Source of the DNA: Flavobacteriales bacterium
GTDB taxonomy: Bacteria; Bacteroidota; Bacteroidia; Flavobacteriales_G; Salibacteraceae
Length of the DNA stretch: 64,000 nt
Assembly (NCBI GenBank): GCA_003499525.1
Contig: DNTB01000066.1
Coordinates: 20,790 to 84,789 of the forward strand
Reading direction: 5' to 3'
The translations under genes were made by a program, and so were the position numbers. How positions within the stretch are numbered: position 1 is the first letter of the stretch; each line of letters opens with the position of its first letter. The notes below the pieces were generated by a model. That model did not search any database. It was not told where the DNA came from and was given only the letters and a program-made list of their open reading frames with translations. Of this stretch, positions 26,016 through 35,898 are shown piece by piece.

Positions 26016-27140
26016 ATGAAGTTTAAGCCGAGTTCATCAGCTGTCCTGGTTCTGGAAGACGGCACAATTTTTCATGGTCTCGCCGCAGGAAAAATAGGCA
26101 CAACAACAGGAGAAATAGCATTTAATACCGGTATGACAGGGTATCAGGAAATATTTACTGATCCCAGTTATTATGGTCAAATACTAATAATGACAACTCC
26201 CCACATAGGAAACTATGGGGTGGATGAAGATGAGTTCGAATCGGGTTCCGTGAATATTTCAGGGTTGGTTTCCAATAAGTTTTCGGAGATATTCTCAAGA
26301 GCCAAAGCGAATCAAAGTATCGATGAGTATTTTAAAGAAAGAGATGTCGTAGGAATTACGGAAGTGGATACCCGGGCGCTGGTTCGTCATATCCGTGAAA
26401 AAGGAGCCATGAATGCCATTATATCCTCCGAAATAGATGATATCAGTGAACTGAAAAGTAGACTGGGTAAAGTTCCCAGTATGGAAGGACTTGAACTCGC
26501 ATCTAAAGTCTCAACAAAAGAACCCTTTACTTATGGCGATGCGGAAAGTCATGAGTTCAAAGTAGCCGTGCTGGATCTGGGAGTCAAACAGAATATTTTG
26601 AGGTGCCTTGCCGAAAGAGGTTGCTATATGAAAGTTTTCCCGCATAACACACCTTTTCAAGAAATGGAGACCTGGAATCCGGATGGATATATGCTGAGCA
26701 ACGGCCCGGGTGATCCTTCTGCTATGCCTGAACCAACCCGCACCGTCACGAATATCCTTGAACACAATCGCCCAACTTTCGGTATTTGTCTCGGACATCA
26801 GGTAATGGCTCAGGCCAGTGGGTTGCAAACAGAGAAAATGCATCACGGACATCGGGGTATTAACCATCCAATACTTAACCTTCATACTGGAAAAGGAGAA
26901 ATTACCAGCCAGAATCATGGGTTTATGGTGAATAGGACATCGGCTGAGAATACAGAAAATATTCAGATTACACATATCCATCTTAACGATAAATCTGTAG
27001 CAGGAATTAAACGAAAAGACAAACCGGCATTTTCAGTTCAGTATCACCCTGAAGCTTCAGCCGGCCCGCACGATTCGAGATATTTATTTGACGACTTTAT
27101 AGCATTAATGAAAAAAGAAAAATATGGGGTTAATTCATAA
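26016..27140 (+). CDS. carA: Carbamoyl-phosphate synthase small subunit
   Basis: Glutaminase subunit that delivers ammonia to CarB for carbamoyl phosphate, the precursor of arginine and pyrimidines. I start at ATG 26016 (MKFKPSSSAVLVLEDGTIFHG), giving 374 residues; the longer frame from 25917 would read through the terminator and encode an atypical N-terminus. The N-terminal domain has TGEIAFNTGMTGYQEI, and the class I glutamine amidotransferase domain has SNGPGDPS, the nucleophile Cys in FGICLGHQ and the His/Glu pair in QYHPEAS. carB is not adjacent. The 3' end overlaps eno by 17 bp. Confidence 0.97.
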   Translation: MKFKPSSSAVLVLEDGTIFHGLAAGKIGTTTGEIAFNTGMTGYQEIFTDPSYYGQILIMTTPHIGNYGVDEDEFESGSVNISGLVSNKFSEIFSRAKANQSIDEYFKERDVVGITEVDTRALVRHIREKGAMNAIISSEIDDISELKSRLGKVPSMEGLELASKVSTKEPFTYGDAESHEFKVAVLDLGVKQNILRCLAERGCYMKVFPHNTPFQEMETWNPDGYMLSNGPGDPSAMPEPTRTVTNILEHNRPTFGICLGHQVMAQASGLQTEKMHHGHRGINHPILNLHTGKGEITSQNHGFMVNRTSAENTENIQITHIHLNDKSVAGIKRKDKPAFSVQYHPEASAGPHDSRYLFDDFIALMKKEKYGVNS

Positions 27141-28410
27141 CATACAAGCGAGACAAGTTCTCGACTCAAGAGGTAATCCAACAGTTGAGGTTGAAGTGCT
27201 CACCGATCAGGGAGTAACGGGTAGATCAATAGTTCCATCAGGTGCATCTACCGGGGTGCATGAAGCCGTAGAATTGCGCGATGGTGATAAGGATACGTAC
27301 ATGGGTAAAGGCGTTCTAAAGGCAGTAAATAATGTAAATACGGTCATAAGAGAAAACCTAATTGGTGCCTTTGTTGGGGATCAACGAGGAATAGATCTTG
27401 CCCTCCTCAAGCTGGATGGTACAGAAAACAAAGGACAACTTGGAGCCAACGCCATTCTGGGTGTTTCACTAGCAGTCGCCCACGCAGCCTCAAACTCTTT
27501 TAGCATGCCTTTGTACCAGTATATCGGAGGAGTTAATGCACATGTTCTGCCGGTCCCCATGATGAATATTCTGAACGGTGGATCACATGCTGACAATAAA
27601 ATGGACATTCAGGAATTTATGGTTATGCCCGCAGGAGCTTCATCTTTTAGGGAAGGCCTCAGGTGGGGAGTGGAAATATTCCATAACCTAAAGTCGGTTT
27701 TAAAGTCCAGAGGAATGTCGACAAATGTAGGCGATGAAGGCGGATTTGCTCCAAACCTGGAATCGAACGAAGCCGGATTGCAGGTGATATTAGAAGCTAT
27801 CGAGAAGGCCGGATACAAGCCCGGTGAAGATATTTATATCGCACTGGATGCCGCATCGAGCGAATTCTACCTTGACGATGAAGGGGTTTACCATCTTCAC
27901 AAGTCCAGCGGTGAAAAGTTGAGCTCATCTGAGTTGGTTGATCTGTTTGCCGATTGGTCTTCCAAATATCCGATCCTATCTATTGAAGACGGCCTGGCTG
28001 AAGATGATTGGAAGGGTTGGAAATTGCTCACTGAGAGGATTGGTGATAAAGTGCAACTGGTAGGAGATGATCTTTTCGTTACCAATACAAAAAGACTTCA
28101 ACGAGGAATTGATGAAGGCATTGCCAATTCCATTTTGGTTAAAGTGAATCAAATTGGAACACTGACAGAAACAATCGAAGCGGTTGACCTTGCCCATAGA
28201 AACAGTTATACCAGTGTAATTAGCCATAGATCTGGCGAAACTGAAGACTCGACCATCGCAGATTTGGCTGTTGCACTAAATACCGGTCAAATTAAAACAG
28301 GCTCCGCCTCAAGGACAGATCGCATAGCCAAATACAATCAGCTATTGAGAATAGAGGAATCTCTGGGAGATCTGGCGGAATATAAAGGAAAAGAAATCAA
28401 ATTTTTGTGA
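27124..28410 (+). CDS. eno: Enolase
   Basis: Converts 2-phosphoglycerate to PEP in glycolysis. The 428-residue protein starts MGLIHNIQARQVLDSRGNPT, and has the catalytic region SHADNKMDIQEFMVMP, the Mg2+ ligands in SIEDGLAEDDW and LVGDDLFVTN, and the signature KVNQIGTLTETIEA with SHRSGETEDSTIADLAVA. The start lies 17 bp inside the 3' end of carA, so the two are translationally coupled. It is unusual to have a high-flux glycolytic gene behind carA, but carA-eno after rplQ is a known Flavobacteriales order. Confidence 0.98.
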   Translation: MGLIHNIQARQVLDSRGNPTVEVEVLTDQGVTGRSIVPSGASTGVHEAVELRDGDKDTYMGKGVLKAVNNVNTVIRENLIGAFVGDQRGIDLALLKLDGTENKGQLGANAILGVSLAVAHAASNSFSMPLYQYIGGVNAHVLPVPMMNILNGGSHADNKMDIQEFMVMPAGASSFREGLRWGVEIFHNLKSVLKSRGMSTNVGDEGGFAPNLESNEAGLQVILEAIEKAGYKPGEDIYIALDAASSEFYLDDEGVYHLHKSSGEKLSSSELVDLFADWSSKYPILSIEDGLAEDDWKGWKLLTERIGDKVQLVGDDLFVTNTKRLQRGIDEGIANSILVKVNQIGTLTETIEAVDLAHRNSYTSVISHRSGETEDSTIADLAVALNTGQIKTGSASRTDRIAKYNQLLRIEESLGDLAEYKGKEIKFL

Positions 28411-28443
28411 TGTACCGAACAGGTATTCACAGTTAAGGTTCTA

Positions 28444-28451
28444 TAACTTTG
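28444..28451 (+). promoter_or_regulatory. -7 promoter element for gltA
   Basis: TAACTTTG is a perfect TAnnTTTG 26 bp before the gltA start, in the 67-bp gap after eno. A -33 TTG at normal spacing is lacking. Confidence 0.5.
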
Positions 28452-28477
28452 AAGATATCAGAAAAATAGAATAGCAT

Positions 28478-29764
28478 ATGGCAAACAAAATTGAAATCAA
28501 GTATAACGGCGAATCTTTTGAGTTACCGGTAATGACCGGAAGTGAGAATGAAAGTGCAATTGACATTGGAAAACTCCGTTCGATGACGGGTTTAGTGACT
28601 CTTGATTATGGCTATAAAAATACAGGGTCTACCACCAGTGAGATTACTTTTCTCGATGGTGAAAAGGGAATTTTGAGGTATCGGGGATACCCTATAGAAC
28701 AACTCGCAGAAAAGGCTGATTTCCTTGAGGTTGCTTACCTGCTAATCTACGGTGAACTACCAACGAAAGAGGAATACGAAAAATGGACCCGGGATATTAC
28801 CCATCATACGCTTATCCATGAGGATTTTAGAACCATTTTTGAAGGTTTTCCCTCTAATGCCCATCCCATGGGTGTTCTTTCTTCTCTGGTGACTAGTTTG
28901 ACCGCCTTTTATCCGAAGTCATTAGATCCTGAGCGTTCTATGGGTGAGCTGAACATGAGTATTGTACGACTCATTGCCAAGCTCCCAACTATGGCAGCAT
29001 GGGCCTACAAAAATGAACTCGGCTTTCCGTTAAACTATCCCGATAATGCGATGAGCTATGTAGACAATTTTCTCTACATGATGTTTGCGCTACCCGTGGA
29101 GAAGTATAAAGTCAACCCTGTCATATCAAGGGCCCTGAACAAACTACTCATTTTACATGCCGATCATGAGCAAAACTGCTCAGCCTCAACTGTGCGTCTG
29201 GTGGGAAGTTCTCATGCCAGTCTTTATGTATCTATATCAGCAGGTATAAATGCACTTTGGGGGCCGCTCCATGGTGGTGCAAATCAGGCTGTTATTGAAA
29301 TGCTTGAAGAGATCATTGAAGATGGAGGGGACATTGACAAATACATCAAGAAAGCAAAAGATAAAAATGACCCTTTCCGTCTTATGGGATTTGGTCATAG
29401 AGTATACAAGAACTTCGATCCAAGAGCTAGAATCATTAAGCAGTCCGCAGATGAGGTCCTTTCCGCATTAGGTGTGGAAGATCCGGTTCTGGAGGTCGCT
29501 AAGAAGATAGAAAAAATAGCCCTTGAGGATGAATACTTTATTCAAAGGAAGCTTTATCCAAACGTTGACTTCTATTCGGGTATTATTTATCGGGCTCTTG
29601 GGATACCGACTGAAATGTTCACCGTGATGTTTGCTTTAGGACGATTGCCGGGTTGGATCGCACAGTGGCTAGAAAACCGAAAGAACGGTGAACCTATCGG
29701 CAGACCGAGACAGATTTACACCGGAGTGAATGAAAGAGACTATATTCCACTTGAAAATCGATAA
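28478..29764 (+). CDS. gltA: Citrate synthase
   Basis: Condenses oxaloacetate and acetyl-CoA to citrate at the entry of the TCA cycle. The 428-residue protein is a type II (hexameric, Gram-negative) form with an N-terminal beta domain, the His in HADHEQNCSASTVRLVGSS, the GPLHGGANQAV loop and the signature MGFGHRVYKNFDPRA. Its own -7 element and the following terminator suggest it is a separate unit, though read-through from eno is possible. Confidence 0.98.
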   Translation: MANKIEIKYNGESFELPVMTGSENESAIDIGKLRSMTGLVTLDYGYKNTGSTTSEITFLDGEKGILRYRGYPIEQLAEKADFLEVAYLLIYGELPTKEEYEKWTRDITHHTLIHEDFRTIFEGFPSNAHPMGVLSSLVTSLTAFYPKSLDPERSMGELNMSIVRLIAKLPTMAAWAYKNELGFPLNYPDNAMSYVDNFLYMMFALPVEKYKVNPVISRALNKLLILHADHEQNCSASTVRLVGSSHASLYVSISAGINALWGPLHGGANQAVIEMLEEIIEDGGDIDKYIKKAKDKNDPFRLMGFGHRVYKNFDPRARIIKQSADEVLSALGVEDPVLEVAKKIEKIALEDEYFIQRKLYPNVDFYSGIIYRALGIPTEMFTVMFALGRLPGWIAQWLENRKNGEPIGRPRQIYTGVNERDYIPLENR

Positions 29765-29784
29765 ACTTACCGGAGTAAGATAAG

Positions 29785-29805
29785 GCGGGTTCAAAACCCG
29801 CTTTT
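29785..29805 (+). terminator. Rho-independent terminator after gltA
   Basis: GCGGGTT (29785-29791) pairs with AACCCGC (29795-29801) across a 3-base loop and is followed by TTTT. It lies 20 bp after the gltA stop and only 13 bp before the next gene. Confidence 0.8.
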
Positions 29806-29818
29806 AGTATCTTGCGCC

Positions 29819-31177
29819 ATGTTTTTGAGATTCTTCACTATTTCATTACTTGTCTTTGGTTCCAAGGTGCTGATTGGGCAAAGTTTTCTTACCCAGTATT
29901 ACTTTGAGCATAACCATACAGCTCAATTCCTCAACCCCTCCAGAACAGGAGGTTCAGGATGGACCATGGCTCCACCTTTGTTTGGAAATCTCAGACTTGC
30001 CGAGTCGCGTAACTCCAAAGCTTTTAGGGGTTTATTGCTGAGGTTCAATCGAAACCCGATAGATAAAGAATACTTCCTGGATAATTTGGAAGCTGATAAT
30101 TTCAATCGGGTTGATTATACCATTGGACTCTTACATGTAGGCAAGCAGTTTAAGAAGAACTATTTCACTTTCTCTATAAATGAAGAGGTTGTTTCTGATT
30201 TGATATTTCCTCGAGAGGCAATGCTGGCTTTGGAGTCTTTACAAGATTTGAATATCGTTAATCAATCTTTTCAAATCCTCAACCTGTCAGCACGAGCACA
30301 TCAGGTTCGGCAGTATAGATTTGGGTGGTCCAGAGAAGCCATAGAAGGTTTAAGGATAGGAGTTGCAGGTAGCATTTATTATGGAGTATCGAATATAGAA
30401 TCGGGAAATTCATATGCATTCATTGCTACAAAGGTGGATGTTGTAACCGGCGAGACTGACATCAAAGCAACAGGAGAATATAGTCTTAAAACTTCTGGTC
30501 TGAATTTTTATGATGGTGATCCATCTCTCTCGAAGGTTTTCTATGGATCGGGTAACTACGGATTTGGAATCGATATCGGAGCAGAGTATAAACTCAACGA
30601 CCGGTGGTCATTCTCTGGAAGCGTGTTAAATCTGATCAACTCAATGTATTGGAACAACTACACTGAAAACTATAATTCTGAATATGTGGACCTTGAAGTT
30701 GATCCGGAAGAAATTTGGGAAAAGTTCCAAACCGACCCCGGTCAATTTATAGATATTTTGCCCGAAGTCATTGATTCTTTGAGTGGTATGTTACAGACTG
30801 AAGTGAATGACCAGGCATACGTCACAAGAAAGCCGATTCATATATTCTTAGGCGCAGAGTACACATGGAATGAAAATTGGAGTTCCAGTCTGGCCCAGCA
30901 GTGGACGATAACAAATCAAAGGGCAGATTTATTCATTAGATATGGAATGAAAAGAAAATTGGGCAACATCCTTTTGCACAGTAGTTTAGGGTTATACGGT
31001 GAGTCCAGGAATTCAGTTAATCTTGGATTGGGTATGGAGTACACAACGAATAATTTTAACATATCACTACTCACTGAAAATGCTATGGCAATATTTTGGG
31101 CATCTCACAACTTCAATCCGTCAATCCTGCTGTCAGTTAACTTTTATCTTGCTAAAAAAGAATTGAGTACGAACTGA
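29819..31177 (+). CDS. DUF5723 family outer-membrane protein
   Basis: A 452-residue protein with a signal peptide (cut after about residue 20, LIGQS) and a chain of amphipathic beta strands ending in VNFYL, as expected for an outer-membrane barrel. The pattern of strands (KNYFTFSINEEV, YRFGWSREA, FGIDIGAEYKLNDRWSFSGS) is that of DUF5723, a Bacteroidota-only family of unknown role. It begins 13 bp after the gltA terminator; a near-consensus -7 sequence (TATCTTG, one T short) sits immediately before it. Its stop codon abuts the stop codon of the converging phosphate transporter gene with no base between them. Confidence 0.75.
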   Translation: MFLRFFTISLLVFGSKVLIGQSFLTQYYFEHNHTAQFLNPSRTGGSGWTMAPPLFGNLRLAESRNSKAFRGLLLRFNRNPIDKEYFLDNLEADNFNRVDYTIGLLHVGKQFKKNYFTFSINEEVVSDLIFPREAMLALESLQDLNIVNQSFQILNLSARAHQVRQYRFGWSREAIEGLRIGVAGSIYYGVSNIESGNSYAFIATKVDVVTGETDIKATGEYSLKTSGLNFYDGDPSLSKVFYGSGNYGFGIDIGAEYKLNDRWSFSGSVLNLINSMYWNNYTENYNSEYVDLEVDPEEIWEKFQTDPGQFIDILPEVIDSLSGMLQTEVNDQAYVTRKPIHIFLGAEYTWNENWSSSLAQQWTITNQRADLFIRYGMKRKLGNILLHSSLGLYGESRNSVNLGLGMEYTTNNFNISLLTENAMAIFWASHNFNPSILLSVNFYLAKKELSTN

Positions 31178-33391
31178 TCATGTCGTAAGCCTGGATATTT
31201 GCTTGATCATCAGTGAACATTCCAGTGTAGTGAGAAAGTAGTGGAAGTACATCAAACTGTTTTTCAGGTTATAGTGATACTCAACAGAAATCCCCTGGAC
31301 CTGAATCTTTACAAACTGGTCTACCAGGGTTCGTAATTGTTCATCACTCTGATCATCGGGTACAGACCCACTTTGCAATCCCACCTCCACCTCGTTCAAA
31401 TAATTAATGATGTGTTTCGTGAAAGAAGTCATTTGACGGTATTGTTCCTCATTTAAAGGCTGGTGCATATTTAGGATATGTGTTTTGGTGATATCTGCCA
31501 GTTTCTGAAACTCGTCAAGGATTCTGCGTTCTTCGTTATAATAGGTAAGGAGTAATTTGCTGGTTTCAAGGTTAACATCATTGGTCATGCGCAACTCATC
31601 ATTAATACGCGAGATGTAGATATAATTGGTTTCTAGCTTTTTTTGAATTAGAGAGCTCGTTTTTCTTATTGCTCGCTTGTCCTCTTTCTTTAATGCCTTC
31701 AAAATGCCTCCTAATTCATGTATATAAAAAGATTTAAGACCCTTAATTCGTTGCCGGACATGAGGTATTATAACAATTGGAGTACGTTCATACCATTTTT
31801 CAGGTAAATCCAACTTTAGTGCTTCCTTTACACGGTTATCCGTGTATTTATTGACGAGATAAATTGCGGTGAGTACAATGGCGATGACTATGCCAACCCC
31901 TACAAATTCGGTATAGAAGATAACAGTTGCAAAAATACCCGAAACCAAAAGAGCACTTAGAGCAGTGAGAAACCAACCACCGACAACGGTAAAAACACCT
32001 GAAACTCTGTAAACCGCGCTATCCCGATTCCAGGCCCTGTCAGCAAGAGAAGTTCCCATGAGCACCATAAAGGATACATAGGTTGTTGAAAGTGGAAGTT
32101 TTAATGATGTCCCGAGCGAGATCAAAAAGGCGGCAACAATAAGATTAACGGAAGCCCGAACCATATCAAAAGCAACGGGCTCTTCCTGTCCGTTTACCAA
32201 CAAGGTTTTTCGTTCAAACCTGCGTTCTATGGCTTGTACAATGAAGTTAGGGGTAACCTTTATTACCATTCCTGATATGAAAGAAAAGAAGGAAACTACA
32301 TTGCGTACTGCTTCATTTCCTCGGAATCGCTCCATTCCTTCACTTTGGCGGCTCAAATCAACACTGGTTTGAACTACATTTCTGGCTTTCTTTGAAAGCC
32401 ACAGAGAAGTGATCATGATCATTCCTGCGAGCAGCAGGAAATAGAAACTTGAAGTATCGACCGGGTTCATAAATGCCTCCATGCTAAATTCATCAGCAGG
32501 TATACCGCTGTCAACCCAGAGAGTATATGCTTCAAAACTTGCCAGAGGAACGCCAATGAAGTTTACAAGGTCATTGCTCGCAAAAGCCATGGCCAGAGCA
32601 AAAGTTCCAAGTAGGGTCACAAAACGGAATGGGTCAAACCCCTTTCTGTTTGCCAGTATAAAGAATACCATGGTGAAGACTATGAAGACAATAAGGCTCA
32701 CGGTCCAGGCATTGTCATTTAGAAACATTACAACTTGACTGTACTTGAGAGGAGAATGTTTAAATGCCACTCTAAAAACAAAATTTGTGATAATTGCTAC
32801 GGATATTCCACCAAGAACGGCTCCTAATGTTCGGTTTATACCTTTGTAATTAAAGGTTACAATCGACCGGACAATAAACTGCCCTAACCAGCCCAGAAAA
32901 AACGCAAAGAATACGGAGACGAAAACTGCTACGATCATCTGTAGCGCTTTAGTGGAATTAATGTAACCAGCCAAAGCACTAACAGCCTCATTTTGCTCGT
33001 ACATCTTGAGCATGGAAATAGCCAGAGAAGCGCCAAGAAGTTCAAAAACTATGGAAATGGTGGTTGATGTGGGAAGCTTTAAGGAATTGAATAGATCTAA
33101 AATCAGTACATCGGTCATCATAACCACAATGTAGATGAAGAGAATATCCTGAAAAGAAAGCATCTTCGGCGTGAATACACCATTCTTTGCTATTTCCATC
33201 ATACCTCCCGCAGAGGAAGCTCCAGCAAGAATGCCGATGGAAGCTACAATCATGATGAGTCTGAAGCTTCCAGCCCGGGCTCCAATGGCGGAGGTTAGAA
33301 AATTTACCGCGTCATTTGACACCCCAACGATCAGGTCGAAAACCGCAAGTGCTAGAAGAATTAGAACTACGACAAGAAACAGGTTATCCAT
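31178..33391 (-). CDS. PiT-family inorganic phosphate transporter with helical C-terminal domain
   Basis: Inner-membrane phosphate (or phosphate-metal) symporter of the PiT class. The two inverted signature repeats are visible: GVSNDAVNFLTSAIGA near residue 25 and ASNDLVNFIGVPLAS near 270. About twelve hydrophobic segments fill residues 1-510. After KWYERTPIVIIPHVRQRIKG comes a soluble region of about 200 residues, helical and charged, that looks PhoU-like, so transport and its control may be fused in one chain. At 737 residues it is much longer than E. coli PitA (499), but such lengths occur in Bacteroidota. It converges on the DUF5723 gene without any spacer. Confidence 0.9.
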   Translation of the reverse strand: MDNLFLVVVLILLALAVFDLIVGVSNDAVNFLTSAIGARAGSFRLIMIVASIGILAGASSAGGMMEIAKNGVFTPKMLSFQDILFIYIVVMMTDVLILDLFNSLKLPTSTTISIVFELLGASLAISMLKMYEQNEAVSALAGYINSTKALQMIVAVFVSVFFAFFLGWLGQFIVRSIVTFNYKGINRTLGAVLGGISVAIITNFVFRVAFKHSPLKYSQVVMFLNDNAWTVSLIVFIVFTMVFFILANRKGFDPFRFVTLLGTFALAMAFASNDLVNFIGVPLASFEAYTLWVDSGIPADEFSMEAFMNPVDTSSFYFLLLAGMIMITSLWLSKKARNVVQTSVDLSRQSEGMERFRGNEAVRNVVSFFSFISGMVIKVTPNFIVQAIERRFERKTLLVNGQEEPVAFDMVRASVNLIVAAFLISLGTSLKLPLSTTYVSFMVLMGTSLADRAWNRDSAVYRVSGVFTVVGGWFLTALSALLVSGIFATVIFYTEFVGVGIVIAIVLTAIYLVNKYTDNRVKEALKLDLPEKWYERTPIVIIPHVRQRIKGLKSFYIHELGGILKALKKEDKRAIRKTSSLIQKKLETNYIYISRINDELRMTNDVNLETSKLLLTYYNEERRILDEFQKLADITKTHILNMHQPLNEEQYRQMTSFTKHIINYLNEVEVGLQSGSVPDDQSDEQLRTLVDQFVKIQVQGISVEYHYNLKNSLMYFHYFLTTLECSLMIKQISRLTT

Positions 33392-33522
33392 GCTGGGTTT
33401 TGTTTTTCTTGATTACCAGAAAATCGGGCAAGATTGACCAAAATCGTTGCAAATAAAAGTCTTGAATATTACGACAACGTTCAGATTGTATTAAATAGAC
33501 GAAGATTTGTTTGTTTATAAGA

Positions 33523-35892
33523 CTATTGAAGTATTATGGGCTTACTGCTTGAGGTGCCATCCTGAAACTCCAGGGTGACCACATAGTTTCCTGCTGAGAT
33601 GTTCCCAACCTGAAGTGGTATACCCTCTTGATAAAAGGCTTTGAGTACCACCTGTCCTGTCATATCGATTACTTTTATGCTTTTCACCAATGGAGCATTT
33701 GGGTGATCGATAATAAAAGAATCTGCTGCAGGATTTGGAATAATATTCCATCCGTGCTTCAAACTGCCAATAATCGATTCGGCGTTGCCCAAAACGGCAT
33801 CATATGCACCTATTGCGTATTCGCCTTCAACTAAATCAGAAATGATCAGCATCGCTACTTTAGTGCCCGGCCCGGCATGATTTAAGGTATAAGATGAGTA
33901 TTCAGCCCATTCGTCAGCTGGTGATTCACGATATAGTAGTAAAATACTATCTCCCGGAAAACTGAGTACTGTCGTATCCAGAAAAGCTCCGTTTGCTGTT
34001 CCCTGTAAAATACCCTGGGCGGTTACCGTCATACTGTCAGTAGAACCTATTACTTTCCAATAACGGGAATCTGAGATTCTAATAGCCCTCTCCGGCATGG
34101 TTCTAAAATCATCTGGTGGTGCCCAATGATGCTCTATTCTTAATGGTTGCATTGCTTGACCCGTATAGTTTGAAATGGAATATCCCAGAAAAGTATTTCC
34201 TGCAAGTACGCCGCCATCACGGTCAATATTAAACGCATCTACTGTAGTTGCAAATTGAAGCCTTTCATTCGGGTTTACTATAGTCAGGGAAGGAGCAAAT
34301 GGCAGGATATGATTCCACATCGTTAAGCGACCGTCAACGGTGTCCTTGAGAATTACTGTATCGTTTGTTGCAGAGATAAAAGCAATTTCCAAAGGTATTT
34401 TACCATAAAACTCTGGGGCACTATTGAGTTTTTGTTGAATAAAGGTTTGAACCTCATATTCTTGTCCATTTGGAATGGTTACGACGCTATCCACTACATA
34501 ATCTGGAAATCCACCTTCAAATACCCAAAATGGGAAGAATTCGGAAGCATCCAGTGGAGTATTTTGGGTAATGTAGTCTTGCAACCCTATGGATGACATG
34601 GTATCAAACCTTCTTTCTTGAAGAAAACCCGTCATTGTGGAAATGAATAGGGAATCACCTAGAAATTCACGAAGGTTCTGTACCACCATGGCACCCTTGT
34701 CATATACATGTGTTCCGTAAGTGTACTCATGAGGTACCCCTGATATAGCCCTGTGATATTCTTCATTGACATGTGCGAATCTCAAAACATCGTATTTGTT
34801 TTGTTCAAAATCTTCCCTTGCCCGGTTCCATCCGTATTTATGTTCGAGAAAAAGACGCTCGCAAAAGGAAGCAAAACCTTCGTTGAGCCACATATCTTCC
34901 GGGGTAAGGCATGTGGCTAAATTCCCCCACCAATGATGACTTAATTCATGTGCCATTAGTGTTTCCCAATCGGTTGTACCGTCAATTGCACCGCTCATAT
35001 AAGCGATATTTCCTGCGTGTTCCATCGCACCACTCATGCCCGGTGCGGAATAGTATCCTATTCGGTCAAAGGCATATTCACCAAAATAGGATTCATAAAT
35101 CCGGACGGCATCTTCAAGATTCTGAAATGACAATCGCATAGGGTTCGTGTTGGAATTTGAAGAGAAAAGCTCCACCGGAATACTGTCGGCCAACCCGTCT
35201 ACTTTAAATATAATATCATGATAGGGCCCTGCTGCTACAGAAACGAGGTACGATGGAAGCGTTTGATCGATGGCATACTCATATCTCACTTTGTTTCCTG
35301 GAAGAGTTTGAACGGACTGTTCTGTTCCATTGCAGGTAACTTTATTTCCAGCTTCTACCGTAATTCCGAATGAATACGTGCAGCGCTCCCTGAAATTATC
35401 AAAGCAAGGATAAAAATACCGTCCAACGTTATGAGGCTTAGCTTCAAACCCTGCACCCACCTGATACCCAAAGGAACCTGAAAACTTAAATCCTCCCCAA
35501 CCCTCATTCTTTGGTGTACCCTGATAAAAAATACGTAAGGTTATCGTGTCTGTAATGGAGTAGAACAGTCCAAGATCAATGGTCAAAAGAGTATCGTCGT
35601 AATTAAAACTCAAATTCCCAGTTGGCCCAACTATTGAATCTACGTCATATTGAAGTAGGTCTAAGGGAACATGCTTTAAGAATTGAATTTTAGGAGTGAT
35701 AGTGACATCTGCATAACCTGATAAATAGCGAGCACCAATATCTAATTCTAGCTCCAAATGTGTATGAACTATATCAATGCTATCGCTTCTTTGATTTTCC
35801 ACATTGGGATAGACTCCCTGGGCACTTGAGGAAAGAGTTATAACAGTTGATAGAAGAATGATTAGGAATAATTTAGAGAATAAAATCCTCAT
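33523..35892 (-). CDS. T9SS-secreted M1-family metallopeptidase
   Basis: Zinc aminopeptidase of the M1 (gluzincin) family exported across the outer membrane by the type IX system. Signal peptide residues 1-24; N-terminal M1 beta domain; GAMEH at 288-292 in place of the usual GAMEN; zinc motif HELSH at 315-319 with the third ligand Glu338 in WLNEGF. Residues 715-789 form a type A sorting domain (IIPNPAADSF, IKVIDMTGQVV, SAGNYVVTL), the part removed during attachment to the surface. 789 residues in total. It starts 6 bp after rlmB and is the last gene of a six-gene minus-strand set. The GAMEH form is common among T9SS M1 enzymes and may alter N-terminus recognition. Confidence 0.93.
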   Translation of the reverse strand: MRILFSKLFLIILLSTVITLSSSAQGVYPNVENQRSDSIDIVHTHLELELDIGARYLSGYADVTITPKIQFLKHVPLDLLQYDVDSIVGPTGNLSFNYDDTLLTIDLGLFYSITDTITLRIFYQGTPKNEGWGGFKFSGSFGYQVGAGFEAKPHNVGRYFYPCFDNFRERCTYSFGITVEAGNKVTCNGTEQSVQTLPGNKVRYEYAIDQTLPSYLVSVAAGPYHDIIFKVDGLADSIPVELFSSNSNTNPMRLSFQNLEDAVRIYESYFGEYAFDRIGYYSAPGMSGAMEHAGNIAYMSGAIDGTTDWETLMAHELSHHWWGNLATCLTPEDMWLNEGFASFCERLFLEHKYGWNRAREDFEQNKYDVLRFAHVNEEYHRAISGVPHEYTYGTHVYDKGAMVVQNLREFLGDSLFISTMTGFLQERRFDTMSSIGLQDYITQNTPLDASEFFPFWVFEGGFPDYVVDSVVTIPNGQEYEVQTFIQQKLNSAPEFYGKIPLEIAFISATNDTVILKDTVDGRLTMWNHILPFAPSLTIVNPNERLQFATTVDAFNIDRDGGVLAGNTFLGYSISNYTGQAMQPLRIEHHWAPPDDFRTMPERAIRISDSRYWKVIGSTDSMTVTAQGILQGTANGAFLDTTVLSFPGDSILLLYRESPADEWAEYSSYTLNHAGPGTKVAMLIISDLVEGEYAIGAYDAVLGNAESIIGSLKHGWNIIPNPAADSFIIDHPNAPLVKSIKVIDMTGQVVLKAFYQEGIPLQVGNISAGNYVVTLEFQDGTSSSKPIILQ

Positions 35893-35898
35893 AAACAG

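Noticed and set aside
33523..35892. GAMEH in place of GAMEN in the M1 peptidase as a broken active site
   Set aside because: The zinc motif and third ligand are intact, and the GAMEH form is, as far as I recall, common in T9SS-linked M1 enzymes.
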